A DNA stretch of 13,036 bases from an uncultured Eubacterium sp. (GTDB lineage: Bacteria; Bacillota; Clostridia; Lachnospirales; Lachnospiraceae), in assembly GCA_910577295.1 (NCBI GenBank), contig CAJTLS010000048.1, forward strand, positions 1-13,036, read 5' to 3'. A program made the position numbers and the translations under genes. The notes beneath the pieces were generated by a model. The model was not told where the DNA came from. It worked only from the letters and a program-made list of their open reading frames with translations, and did no database searches. Of this stretch, positions 1-7,800 are shown in pieces. Each line of letters begins with the position of its first letter. Position 1 is the first letter of the stretch.

Positions 1-1827
1 GTATGTGGTATTAGGAGGGATAGCCCATGTTCCATCCTGCCTAAGATATTTTGTAGTAGTTGTCTCGTTAGGAAGCCGTGGAGCAAGACCATTTGCTGCC
101 TTACTTACAATGCCATAAGTCGTATTATTGTCTGTCAACTCAATCGTAGTATTCCCGCTTTGGTTCATGGTGAATGTGCCTTTTTGCGTTCCTGCCTGCT
201 TAATTGTTACAGTACCATTCCCGACACTTGGTATAGTTGGCTTATTTGTTAAGTTGTTATAATTAAGCAATTCACTGGCATGTTTTCCATCTACGGTATC
301 TGCATTGGCAGCCGAGGTGGCATTCAAATCTATGTTCAGTACACCGCCATCAAAGTCAATTGTTTTTGTATTTGCGTTATACCATGCTCTTGCTGTTCCC
401 TCGCCATAATTCGGCCATGCTTTTATCCCAACATATTTATCAAAAATAACATCTCCTGTGACTTCTCCTCCGCCTGTTGGTAGTGCGCCTACATTTTGGG
501 CGGTTATGTTTACATCTCCCACCCTATATGTGCTTTCAGAACTTCCCTTAACCCTTACGGCTGCGGGAATTGTTGGTTTGTTTTTAATATAAGCATCGCT
601 TGATGTATCGGTTTCATTCCATGCTGATTGAACATTTACTTCTGCGCCTGATGCAATGCCGGCAAGCTTACTTTTTTCAGCGGAAGTATAATCGTTTGTA
701 GACAGCCCTTTACCGGAAATCTTGTCAATTTTATTTTCCATCGTATCTGTCAATTCCGTAATCAAATCATGTAATACCTTCCCCTGTTTTGCGGATAAAG
801 GTTTATTGGCAGCCGTAGAAGTAAGACTATTAATAATGTCTGATACATTTACTTTGTTTGTCGTTACGTTGTCAATTAATGATTTATTGTTTTTAATGTA
901 AGCAACAATTTCACTGAGTTGGTCAAGTGTCGTATCATCACTATCTGCCAATGCGTTTAGTCTCGTTGTGAGGTCTGAAATTAAATTTCTCATATCGTCA
1001 TGTGCAGTGGAAGAGGAATTGTGTGTCTGCAAATCTTCGTTTACGGAAGCTGCCTTATCATAAGCAGTTTTTACAGCTTTGGAAGTTGCTGCTCTGGAGG
1101 ATGAGTTACTTGAAACGCTGTCATCTAATTGGGTAATACCTTTTGTAGTTACAGATGCTTCATTCAATCTGCTGTTTGACACTTTTGAATTCGTATCAAG
1201 TCCTGCTACACCTCCTGCCGTATCTTTATCTTCTGTTAAAACAAAATGATGGGAGACTATTTTGTTTTGCAAGTCATTTACGGCAGATATTGCATCTGCA
1301 GTTGCCTGTTCTGTGTTTGCAATGGCTATTGAACTTCTTTTCTCACGATTTTCCTCGGCAATGCGAAGAGCCTCTTCCTGACTATGAATAGAATCCAGTT
1401 CTCGTTTCAAATCTGAATACTGCGGGGCGGCTAGTTTGCCATTCTCATCATAAATATTTTGGTAAATTTTTAACTTAAATGGAACAGAAGTTAAAAGTTT
1501 TTCCGCTCCATCAGTGGAGACGGTTTTAATTTCAATTTTATATTTTGCAATGCCACTGACGGCTAACTCTTCATTTTTAAATGTAATAGTTATCTCATTA
1601 TCATCAAAACCGTCGACATCACGGTAAATAATAGTCTTATCTGCACGAGTGCCGCACAAAGACACGGTAACATTGTCTGGTATGATGTATGCTTTTCCAT
1701 TGTCAAACAATCGTATGGTAAGTTGTCTTGAATCGATGTCGTCCTGCTGTGCATAAATTGTGTTTGTATATCCAATATGCTGTAAGTCAAGGCTTATATT
1801 TTTCTTTGATAAATTTATATTTGGCAT
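1..1827 (-). CDS. BppU-type baseplate/tail-fibre protein, 3' end outside window
   Basis: The frame is open for all 609 codons from the ATG at 1827 to the left edge, so the C-terminus is missing. The start is set by AAAGGAG ten bases upstream. Residues 1-135 look like the N-terminal domain of BppU-type upper baseplate proteins, which attaches a fibre to the tail baseplate. Residues 140-190 are heptad-like and probably coiled coil. Residues 201-265 hold a tail-fibre repeat of the GITQLDD/AATSKAVKTAYD type. Next come the HNSSSTAHDDMRN segment and the fibre repeats ETDTSSDAYIKNKPTIP and YNNLTNKPTIP. Most of residues 266-550 is closely similar to the fibre encoded at 8780-11065. The role inferred is a trimeric receptor-binding or adaptor fibre. 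The family assignment is from memory of the fold family; a generic prophage fibre is the alternative. Confidence 0.82.
   Translation of the reverse strand, partial: MPNINLSKKNISLDLQHIGYTNTIYAQQDDIDSRQLTIRLFDNGKAYIIPDNVTVSLCGTRADKTIIYRDVDGFDDNEITITFKNEELAVSGIAKYKIEIKTVSTDGAEKLLTSVPFKLKIYQNIYDENGKLAAPQYSDLKRELDSIHSQEEALRIAEENREKRSSIAIANTEQATADAISAVNDLQNKIVSHHFVLTEDKDTAGGVAGLDTNSKVSNSRLNEASVTTKGITQLDDSVSSNSSSRAATSKAVKTAYDKAASVNEDLQTHNSSSTAHDDMRNLISDLTTRLNALADSDDTTLDQLSEIVAYIKNNKSLIDNVTTNKVNVSDIINSLTSTAANKPLSAKQGKVLHDLITELTDTMENKIDKISGKGLSTNDYTSAEKSKLAGIASGAEVNVQSAWNETDTSSDAYIKNKPTIPAAVRVKGSSESTYRVGDVNITAQNVGALPTGGGEVTGDVIFDKYVGIKAWPNYGEGTARAWYNANTKTIDFDGGVLNIDLNATSAANADTVDGKHASELLNYNNLTNKPTIPSVGNGTVTIKQAGTQKGTFTMNQSGNTTIELTDNNTTYGIVSKAANGLAPRLPNETTTTKYLRQDGTWAIPPNTTY
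241..1032 (-). repeat. Direct repeat, copy 1, within the left fibre gene
   Basis: This part of the left fibre gene matches 9151-10333 of the second fibre gene in the same orientation, in blocks that I estimate by eye at close to 90 percent identity (best at 243-560 and 700-1030). The blocks are interrupted by in-frame insertions present in only one copy. Copies this similar about 9 kb apart in direct orientation could recombine and delete the DNA between them. Confidence 0.8.
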
Positions 1828-1852
1828 ATGTAACACGCTCCTTTCTGGATAT

Positions 1853-1882
1853 AAAAAAGCAACCTCAAAGTCTGAGATTGCT
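1853..1882 (-). terminator. Intrinsic terminator ahead of the left fibre gene
   Basis: Reading leftward, AGCAATCTCA pairs with TGAGGTTGCT (ten pairs, one of them G-U) around a five-base loop, followed by six T. It should end transcripts coming from the Big_2 gene at 3099. The fibre gene's ribosome binding site starts only about ten bases after the T run. On the plus strand only four T follow the stem. Confidence 0.75.
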
Positions 1883-1967
1883 TTTGGTTATGATATTATA
1901 TTTAGTTGGTAGCATTTTCTGTTGTATTTTAAACTACTGATAGTAAATGGTTAGTGCAGAATTAGCA

Positions 1968-2309
1968 TTATATTAACTCTGCGTTTCTCTCATAAATACT
2001 ATCTTTGCTTTTACTAATTGAGAAACTTATATTCCCTGTCGCCACTGTTTCTTCATCACTATTACAACTGATTTCTGCATTATAAGGTACTCCAGCAGTC
2101 AGATATACAGAGTTTCTTCCATAAAAATCTTTACTATAACTATCAAACGCCTCACCTAAGCTTCTTATCTCTTTGCCATCCTGAGCCGTGTAAAAAGTTA
2201 AATATGTAATTACTTTTTCTGAATCACTCAAAGAAATATCATAATAGCTTGTTTCAGTAGGATTTGTACACAAGTTATTAAATATATGTAATTCCGAAAT
2301 CATATCCAT
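1968..2309 (-). CDS. Hypothetical ORF overlapping the Big_2 gene, possibly its frameshifted 3' part
   Basis: This 113-codon ORF overlaps the last 32 bases of the Big_2 gene in a different frame. Its ATG at 2309 has no convincing ribosome binding site. From about residue 10 the sequence looks like a real beta-sandwich domain: VITYLTFYTAQDGKEI, then NSVYLTAGVPYNAEI, then ATGNISFSIS near the end, a pattern seen in secreted beta-rich domains. The simplest reading is that it was the C-terminal domain of a longer secreted protein, separated by a one-base frameshift near 2280-2300. Alternatively the Big_2 protein ends naturally at its GITYI terminus and this is an independent or relic ORF. No function can be assigned. 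Confidence 0.45.
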   Translation of the reverse strand: MDMISELHIFNNLCTNPTETSYYDISLSDSEKVITYLTFYTAQDGKEIRSLGEAFDSYSKDFYGRNSVYLTAGVPYNAEISCNSDEETVATGNISFSISKSKDSIYERNAELI

Positions 2310-3099
2310 ATGCGTAGTTCTGATTTTCTCTTACACGAATACTATCTGTTTTATATTTACGGTATCCTACATATTCTCCTAACATTTTAGCATTATTTCC
2401 ATTAATATATGTCATTGCAAAGTTACTTAAAGATGCGGCATACAACGCTTTGTTGTCAAATGCAGAACCAGAGGTAGTTCCATTTGAAAGAATTATTATT
2501 TTATACTCGCCAACTTTTACATTGTTAAATGTATATTGACCAAATCCGTCAACAGATGTTGCATAGACACCATACTCATTATATTCATTGATTTTAGATG
2601 GTAATGCCCAATCGCTAGAGCCGGAAAAATCGGGCATATTTATACCAGAGCCAGATGTTGACAGCAAAATAACTTTGGCATTTGTGTCAGGTACATTTCC
2701 TCTAAAATTATTATAGAAGTATGTAATGTTGCCGGATACACTACCATATTTTGTAGTTTCTTCTGGTGTATCATTATTATTCTTTACTAACTTTTTCTTT
2801 ACCGTAACCTTGCAAACATATTTTTTCTTACCAACCTTTGCGGTAATCTTACAAGTCCCCTTTTTCTTTGCCTTAACTTTCCCTTTAGAGGAAACGGTTG
2901 CAATACTTTTTCTGGAACTTGACCATTTAATCTTTTTTTTGTTGCTCTTCAACTTGAGAGTGTATGATTTCCCAACATACAACGAAAGTTTGCTCTTGTT
3001 CAGCTTCACCTTTTTCGCCGCATTAGACTGAACCGGTATAAGCGTAAGCATCATAGCCCAAATTAGAAGAACTCCACAAATTTTTTTGATTTTGAACAT
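2278..3099 (-). CDS. Secreted Big_2 (bacterial Ig-like) protein with a C-terminal beta domain
   Basis: The start at 3099 is supported by GAGGAGGG seven bases upstream. Residues 1-28 are a signal peptide: basic start, hydrophobic core ICGVLLIWAMMLTLIPV, and a probable cleavage near SNAA. Residues 29-102 are a lysine-rich Big_2 domain with the typical KIKWSSSRKSIATVSSKGKV core. Residues 117-265 contain GSVSGNITY and GQYTFNNVKVGEYKIII, which resemble carboxypeptidase-regulatory-like or SpaA-like beta domains. No sortase motif or membrane anchor is seen, so export with loose wall attachment or release is inferred. The gene has its own promoter (3134-3162) and is a paralogue of 11715-12683 in its N-terminal third. 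The role is unknown; adhesion or surface display is a guess. Confidence 0.82.
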   Translation of the reverse strand: MFKIKKICGVLLIWAMMLTLIPVQSNAAKKVKLNKSKLSLYVGKSYTLKLKSNKKKIKWSSSRKSIATVSSKGKVKAKKKGTCKITAKVGKKKYVCKVTVKKKLVKNNNDTPEETTKYGSVSGNITYFYNNFRGNVPDTNAKVILLSTSGSGINMPDFSGSSDWALPSKINEYNEYGVYATSVDGFGQYTFNNVKVGEYKIIILSNGTTSGSAFDNKALYAASLSNFAMTYINGNNAKMLGEYVGYRKYKTDSIRVRENQNYAYGYDFGITYI

Positions 3100-3133
3100 A
3101 ACTAATCCCTCCTCAGTAATTTATTCATATGGT

Positions 3134-3162
3134 ATTATACAGCAAAAGTAGTCATAAGTCTA
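3134..3162 (-). promoter_or_regulatory. Sigma-A-type promoter of the Big_2 gene (copy A)
   Basis: On the minus strand TAGACT (3157-3162) and a perfect TATAAT (3134-3139) are 17 bases apart, 35 bases from the start codon. The same two boxes with the same spacing precede the paralogue at 12718-12746, which supports their function. Confidence 0.75.
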
Positions 3163-3239
3163 TGAAATTTATTTTTTAGTGTATAAAATAACAGGAAATC
3201 ATGTAACTTTTTGGCTTTAATATTTAGGATGGGTTATAG

Positions 3240-3329
3240 CTATTTTTTTATTCTCACCTTTTTTACTTTGCTCCAACTGCCATATACTTTTATATTATTG
3301 CTAAACTTGTAAGCTCTGATGCGGAAACT
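3240..3329 (-). pseudogene. Relic 3' end of an FN3 gene, minus strand
   Basis: Read on the minus strand, 29 codons end in TAG and give SFRIRAYKFSNN, then IKVYGSWSKVKKVRIKK. This aligns residue by residue with the last 29 residues of the intact gene at 3543-4826 (SFRVRAYKINSG, then IKVCGNWCKAKKVKIKK). Upstream of the Ser codon the similarity stops abruptly. It is the broken C-terminal strand of a fibronectin III domain, left just upstream of the Big_2 promoter. Confidence 0.8.
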
Positions 3330-3364
3330 GGTGCAAAGCTAAAAAAGTAAAAATAAGGAAATAG
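3320..3364 (+). pseudogene. Relic 3' end of a second FN3 gene, plus strand
   Basis: Fourteen codons and a TAG encode CGNWCKAKKVKIRK, which differs from the end of the protein encoded at 3543-4826 (CGNWCKAKKVKIKK) by one residue. The DNA is nearly identical to 4782-4826. An in-frame TGA lies immediately before it, so no gene continues upstream. It is followed by its own terminator. It shares about ten bases (3320-3329) with the opposite-strand relic, so two broken FN3 ends are joined there. Confidence 0.82.
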
Positions 3365-3372
3365 TCAGGATA

Positions 3373-3414
3373 AGACCAAACCTATAAGCAGGCTTGGTCT
3401 CTTTATATATTTTT
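3373..3414 (+). terminator. Terminator left behind by the deleted plus-strand FN3 gene
   Basis: AGACCAA pairs with TTGGTCT, with a further CC/GG pairing inside, and the stem is followed by a T-rich run that ends in five T. It stands nine bases after the relic stop codon and would also insulate the next gene's promoter. Confidence 0.65.
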
Positions 3415-3453
3415 AACCATATATTAACTTAATAATATAATAAATTGGTAAAT

Positions 3454-3534
3454 ATTGTAAACTTTATATAGCTTTGCAGAAATATATGGTATATAATATA
3501 AATAAAGATAAATACAACTTTCAACGAAGAGGAG
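3454..3534 (+). promoter_or_regulatory. Promoter and ribosome binding site of the DUF6273/FN3 gene
   Basis: A perfect TATAAT stands at 3492-3497 in a segment conserved with 12870-12905. The -35 box is not clear. GAGGAG at 3529-3534 lies eight bases before ATG 3543 and fixes that start rather than the in-frame ATG at 3474, which would precede the -10 box. Confidence 0.6.
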
Positions 3535-3542
3535 TTGACATT

Positions 3543-4826
3543 ATGATAAAACGAAAAAGATTAATAGCATCCGTTGTTACCATAACACTTATGCTCGGAT
3601 TAATACCATATGCGCTACACACAAAACCAATGTCGAAAGCAGCAGAGCATGGACTATCAAACCCAAGAGTAGCACAGGATGATACGGTAACATGGGATTG
3701 CGTATACTTTGGTAACTATTGGCAGAACGACACTAACGGCGATGGAAAAGCAGACCAGAATGACGAGAAAGAACCGATTAAATGGCGTGTTCTTTCTGTG
3801 GATGGTAATGATGCTTTTCTGTTATCGGATATGGCATTAGATACAAAACCGTATAATGAAGAAAAGAAATTTGCAACGTGGGAAAACTGTACTCTGCGAG
3901 CATGGTTAAACGATTCGTTTTATAATATAGCGTTTACTGACAAAGAAAAAAGTGTTGTTACGGAAACAAAAGCTACCAATATCAGTGGAGACAGTATGTT
4001 AGATAAAGTCAGCATTTTATCAACTTTAGATGCTGGTAATGCTTCTTATGGTTTTAATTATGATAGTGTTAAATCAGAGACAAGATTGGCTCAAATTACA
4101 GCATACGCAAAAGCAAACGGAGCATTCTCATATAAAGAAAATGGATGCTGGTGGCTGCGTCCTTATAATGAGATAAGAAGATATATTTATAAGGTTGATG
4201 CGGGCGGTCGATTTGAAGAATATGATAATGAAGATATAAGTACTACAAATACAGTTATCCGCCCATGTATACACATAAACTTAGCATCCGATACATGGAA
4301 CAAAGCAGATACGGTAATTGCAACAGGCGGCTCATTTGTAACGCCTACCCCGACAGCAACGCCAACCCCAACTCCTACACAGAAAGTAACTCCCACACCA
4401 ACGCAAAGGGCAACTTACGCACCAACAATGGCACCAATAATAACACCAGAAAATGTACAAAATAGTATTCCAACATCTTCACCTGAACCGAGCATACAAC
4501 CAGAAGAATCGCCAAAGGTTACTAACGAACCTAAAACAGTGACAGCGCCTGCAAAAGTAAAAGGCTTATCGGCAAAGAATAAAAAGAAAAAGTCAGTTAC
4601 CTTGTCATGGAAAAAGGTAAAAGGTGCTGCCGGATATCAGATTCAATATTTTGCAAATGGTTTTGCAAAGAAGAAAGTAAAAAATACTAAGAAAGCAAAG
4701 TTTACAATAAAAAAGCTAAAAAAGAAAAAAACGTATAGTTTTCGTGTAAGGGCATATAAAATAAATAGTGGCATAAAGGTTTGTGGAAACTGGTGTAAAG
4801 CTAAAAAAGTAAAAATAAAAAAATGA
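3543..4826 (+). CDS. Secreted protein: DUF6273-like domain, TP-rich linker, fibronectin III domain
   Basis: The protein is 427 residues from the ATG at 3543. Residues 1-33 are a signal peptide (MIKRKRLIASVV start, hydrophobic to 25). Residues 48-250 resemble DUF6273: WDCVYFGNYWQ, EPIKWRVLSVDG, LRAWLNDSFY, NGCWWLRPYN and VIRPCIHINL in the usual order. Residues 63-74 (DTNGDGKADQND) look like a calcium-binding loop inserted in it. Residues 267-330 are a low-complexity TP-rich linker. Residues 335-427 are a lysine-rich FN3 domain (VTLSWKKVKGAAGYQIQY to SFRVRAYK). Architectures of this kind occur in secreted proteins of gut Lachnospiraceae. The gene stands on the opposite strand to its tail-gene neighbours and has its own promoter and terminator, so it is probably cargo rather than a tail part. 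The function is unknown. Confidence 0.85.
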   Translation: MIKRKRLIASVVTITLMLGLIPYALHTKPMSKAAEHGLSNPRVAQDDTVTWDCVYFGNYWQNDTNGDGKADQNDEKEPIKWRVLSVDGNDAFLLSDMALDTKPYNEEKKFATWENCTLRAWLNDSFYNIAFTDKEKSVVTETKATNISGDSMLDKVSILSTLDAGNASYGFNYDSVKSETRLAQITAYAKANGAFSYKENGCWWLRPYNEIRRYIYKVDAGGRFEEYDNEDISTTNTVIRPCIHINLASDTWNKADTVIATGGSFVTPTPTATPTPTPTQKVTPTPTQRATYAPTMAPIITPENVQNSIPTSSPEPSIQPEESPKVTNEPKTVTAPAKVKGLSAKNKKKKSVTLSWKKVKGAAGYQIQYFANGFAKKKVKNTKKAKFTIKKLKKKKTYSFRVRAYKINSGIKVCGNWCKAKKVKIKK

Positions 4827-4827
4827 T

Positions 4828-4862
4828 TTATTGGGGAGATATTTTTATTATCTCCCCAATAA
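4828..4862. terminator. Bidirectional hairpin between convergent genes
   Basis: A perfect 14-bp stem (4828-4841 with 4849-4862, core GGGGAGATA/TATCTCCCC) and a seven-base loop lie between the two stop codons. Minus-strand transcripts meet a seven-T run shortly after the stem; on the plus side the tail is only moderately T-rich. Confidence 0.75.
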
Positions 4863-4881
4863 TTATTACTAATTTATTATG

Positions 4882-7800
4882 CTATTTAGTTGTTAAGTTA
4901 TTCAGTTTTTCTTCTAGTTGATTTATTTTGTTTTCTAACTGTTTTACCTTTAGTGCCGTAAGAATGTTGATTTCATCATATCTTACAAAATAATCACCAT
5001 TCTCATCAATAACAAGACCGGCAAAATCTTGTGATGATATACCTGTGTTATCCATTGCTTCTTCCAATTCCTGTGCAATCACGCCAAGATGATATCGGTC
5101 AGAAGTTCCATCGTTGTATTTAAATTTTCGAAAATTAATTGAATCAAATAGAGAAATATAATCATCTGATGGAGAGGCAATACTGTTTTTCTTGTTTCGG
5201 TCAGAAGTAACGGCTGTACCATTGTTTGTGTAGGAAGAACCTGTGATAAAAGAATCACCGTTTACTGTTAATGTATGATTTGTGTTGAAACTATCTATAT
5301 TTCCAACCTGTAGCCTGTTTTTAATACCCATTGAGTTCTTTACAAGGAAATAGGCATTAGCGGCAGAAGAGTCTAAGACTGTTACACCAAGTTCTGTGTA
5401 ATCAAAGTCACCAAGATACATTCGAAATCCACCGTAAAAACGAGGAGTATTATGAAATTTAGTAGACGCAAATGAACCGAATGAAATTTCGTTGTTTACA
5501 GTTTTAGCAGCAAACAGATAATCAGCTCCGTGTCCATCTGCACCTACATATAGTCCATCTCTTGATACATCTACATAAGTCGTGTCATCAAATTGACCAA
5601 GCACCATTGGTGAGGAAGAACTAAATATTGCCTTGCCATCGATAATTCTCATTGCAGGAGAATCGCTAATATTAGAACTATATTGATAAATAGAAGAATT
5701 GTTTGTTGTTTCCAGTTTGGTTTCGGATATATTCCAACCACCAATATTTCCTGCAGTTGTTTGAATTTCTCCACTAAAATATCCATCACCATTTGTAGTA
5801 ACACCCATAATTACATCGTTTCCATCATCTTTTATTTTATCTCTTATACAAAACAAATAATTATCTTTCGTCTTATCGTCACCTGCCGCATGTTCAGGGT
5901 CTATCTCCACTGAATAATCATCATTAGCAATGTACAGATATCCACCGCCGATTTTAGGTGAAATAACATAATCTTCACCAAATTCATTAAGATAAAGGCT
6001 GGCATTTATTTTCTTCTTAAACTGTTCAATTTCAGTCTTATAAGCATCAAAACTTTTTTTAACCGCCAGTGCCGTTTTATCATCCGTATATTTACTAGCT
6101 TTTTCCCAATCTGTTTCTTCGTACCGTCCATCAGCTCCTTTCGGCGTTTTACAATTAAGGATATCGCCACCATTTCCCTGTACCCATAAATCACCAACAT
6201 CATATGGCGGTTTTGGTGTAGTTACAAATACCCTGCGTTTTCCATCAGCCGTATCCTTTGCATTTTTTGCGTCAGCAAGAGCCTTTGTTACATCCGTATC
6301 CGTTATCATAATCCACTTGTGTTTTTCATCTGTATTATCATAAACATAGCGGTATGCATGAGCGTTATTTTCATCCGTACAGTAAAATAAATCTCCCTCG
6401 TGAGCAGTCTTTTCCTCGTCAGTTGTCCAGTTGTCGGCAGGCTTATTATCCGCAGATGGCGTATGAGTATCAAACCATGTTGTGATGTTGCCGTCTATCT
6501 GATTTTGTAAATCGGATATGTCCTGATTATATATCGTTTTTGACACAAAAGAGGACAATGTATCATCTAAATCCACACTGGAAGAGGGAATTTTCTTCGT
6601 CCACCTAATCGCTCCGCCATCGAGCGTAATTCCATTTTCATCAATGACAACCTTTGGCTCTTCTTTTCCATCTTCTCCCTGACCACCATAGATTTTTAGT
6701 TGATTTCCGGCAAACAGGCTGCCTATTATATTATCTGCCCAGATACCGTATCCTTCGGTTCCATCCGGCAGCCTGCCAAGCCCGATTGCCAGCGAAGCAT
6801 TTTTCCAGTTATCCTTTGTCATAACGATATTGCGGTTAATCATCTTCATCTGATAGTCGCTGTAGTTGTCCGTTTCCGGAAGATAGTGGCGGAATAACAG
6901 GCCGTGCCGGTCCATCGTAATATCTTGATTTTCCCCTGCGTTAATAGCGGCGAGAGAGGAGTCATAACCATTTTTCAGTATATTATTAATTCTTTTTCCG
7001 GCTGCCTCTCCCTGTTCAGCCTGTGAGGCAACATAATCATAAGAAGAGGCAATGGATTTTGCCGTTTCCAGAGTCTCCCTGATATCGCTCACAAGAGCCG
7101 AAGTATTTCTTTCTACATTGGAATAAGTAACGCTCGTTTTGTCAAAGTTTGTAAAATCAAACTGAATACTCATAAGCCGCAGTTTATATCTGCCGTCATC
7201 TTTTTCGTTGCCGTGATAATTTACATTGTCAAGCCTTGCCCGCAGCCAGTTGCCGAGCCGGAAACAATCATATTCATCATAAATTTTTTTTCGCGCAGAC
7301 TCATCCGTATGGTTTCTATATTTCATTGCCACAATGGAATACAAATTGGAGGAGATAGAGAATTGCTGATGACACGCTTTTGCAAGCTCCTGTTTTGCCT
7401 TTGCCAAAAGTTCTTTTGCCCGTGCTATCAAATCGGTATTCGTAAGACATCCGTCCGAAGTATAATTGGGATTATCATAAATATCTTCACGGATATAGAG
7501 CAGCAGTTCACGATACAGTTCATCGCCCAGATATCGCTCTAGAGAAAAATATTTGGAAATTTTTTCACGTTCCGCATGAACAGATTCAATGCTGTTTACC
7601 TCGCGCCTGAAATCAATATTCCGATAAGTCTTTGCCGAACACCATACATACATCCCCCGATAGTTGATATCTTCTGTCACCGGATGATAAAATACGGAAT
7701 CACCTTTAGCATCAAAACATTTGAATATGGTACACGATGCACCATATAAAGGAATGATATTGATGAGTAATTCATATCTCTCACCGGACAACGATAAAAG

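Larger units (their letters stand above)
3100..3542. repeat. Duplicated divergent intergenic region, copy A
   Basis: This region shares with 12684-12935 the Big_2 promoter and ribosome binding site, the minus-strand FN3 relic, and a plus-strand promoter segment containing ACTTTATATAGCTTTG and TATAATATAAATAAA. Copy A has about 120 extra bases in the middle, carrying the plus-strand FN3 relic and its terminator. The two copies show that the Big_2 gene and its divergent neighbour were duplicated as a unit. Confidence 0.8.

Noticed and set aside
1155..1391. 78-codon plus-strand ORF and other short ORFs inside the left fibre gene
   Set aside because: They lie within a continuous 609-codon minus-strand frame and have no ribosome binding sites.
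2726..3031. 101-codon plus-strand ORF opposite the first Big_2 gene
   Set aside because: Same antisense artefact: Phe-rich, no start signals, fully inside a well-supported minus-strand gene.
3474..3542. Upstream ATG of the DUF6273/FN3 gene
   Set aside because: It would add 23 polar residues before an obvious signal peptide and precedes the -10 box; ATG 3543 has a proper binding site.
4140..4310. Variable region of a diversity-generating retroelement in the DUF6273-like domain (GCWWLRP motif resembles C-type lectin targets)
   Set aside because: The motif is mid-protein, and no reverse transcriptase or template repeat is present in the window.
4350..4400. Short tandem repeats as a CRISPR or phase-variation tract
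   Set aside because: These are codons of a TP-rich protein linker, irregular and in frame; no spacer structure.
3240..4826. Invertible segment bounded by the minus-strand FN3 relic and the end of the intact FN3 gene
   Set aside because: The inverted copies are clearly diverged at DNA level, and there is no recombinase gene or defined crossover site nearby.
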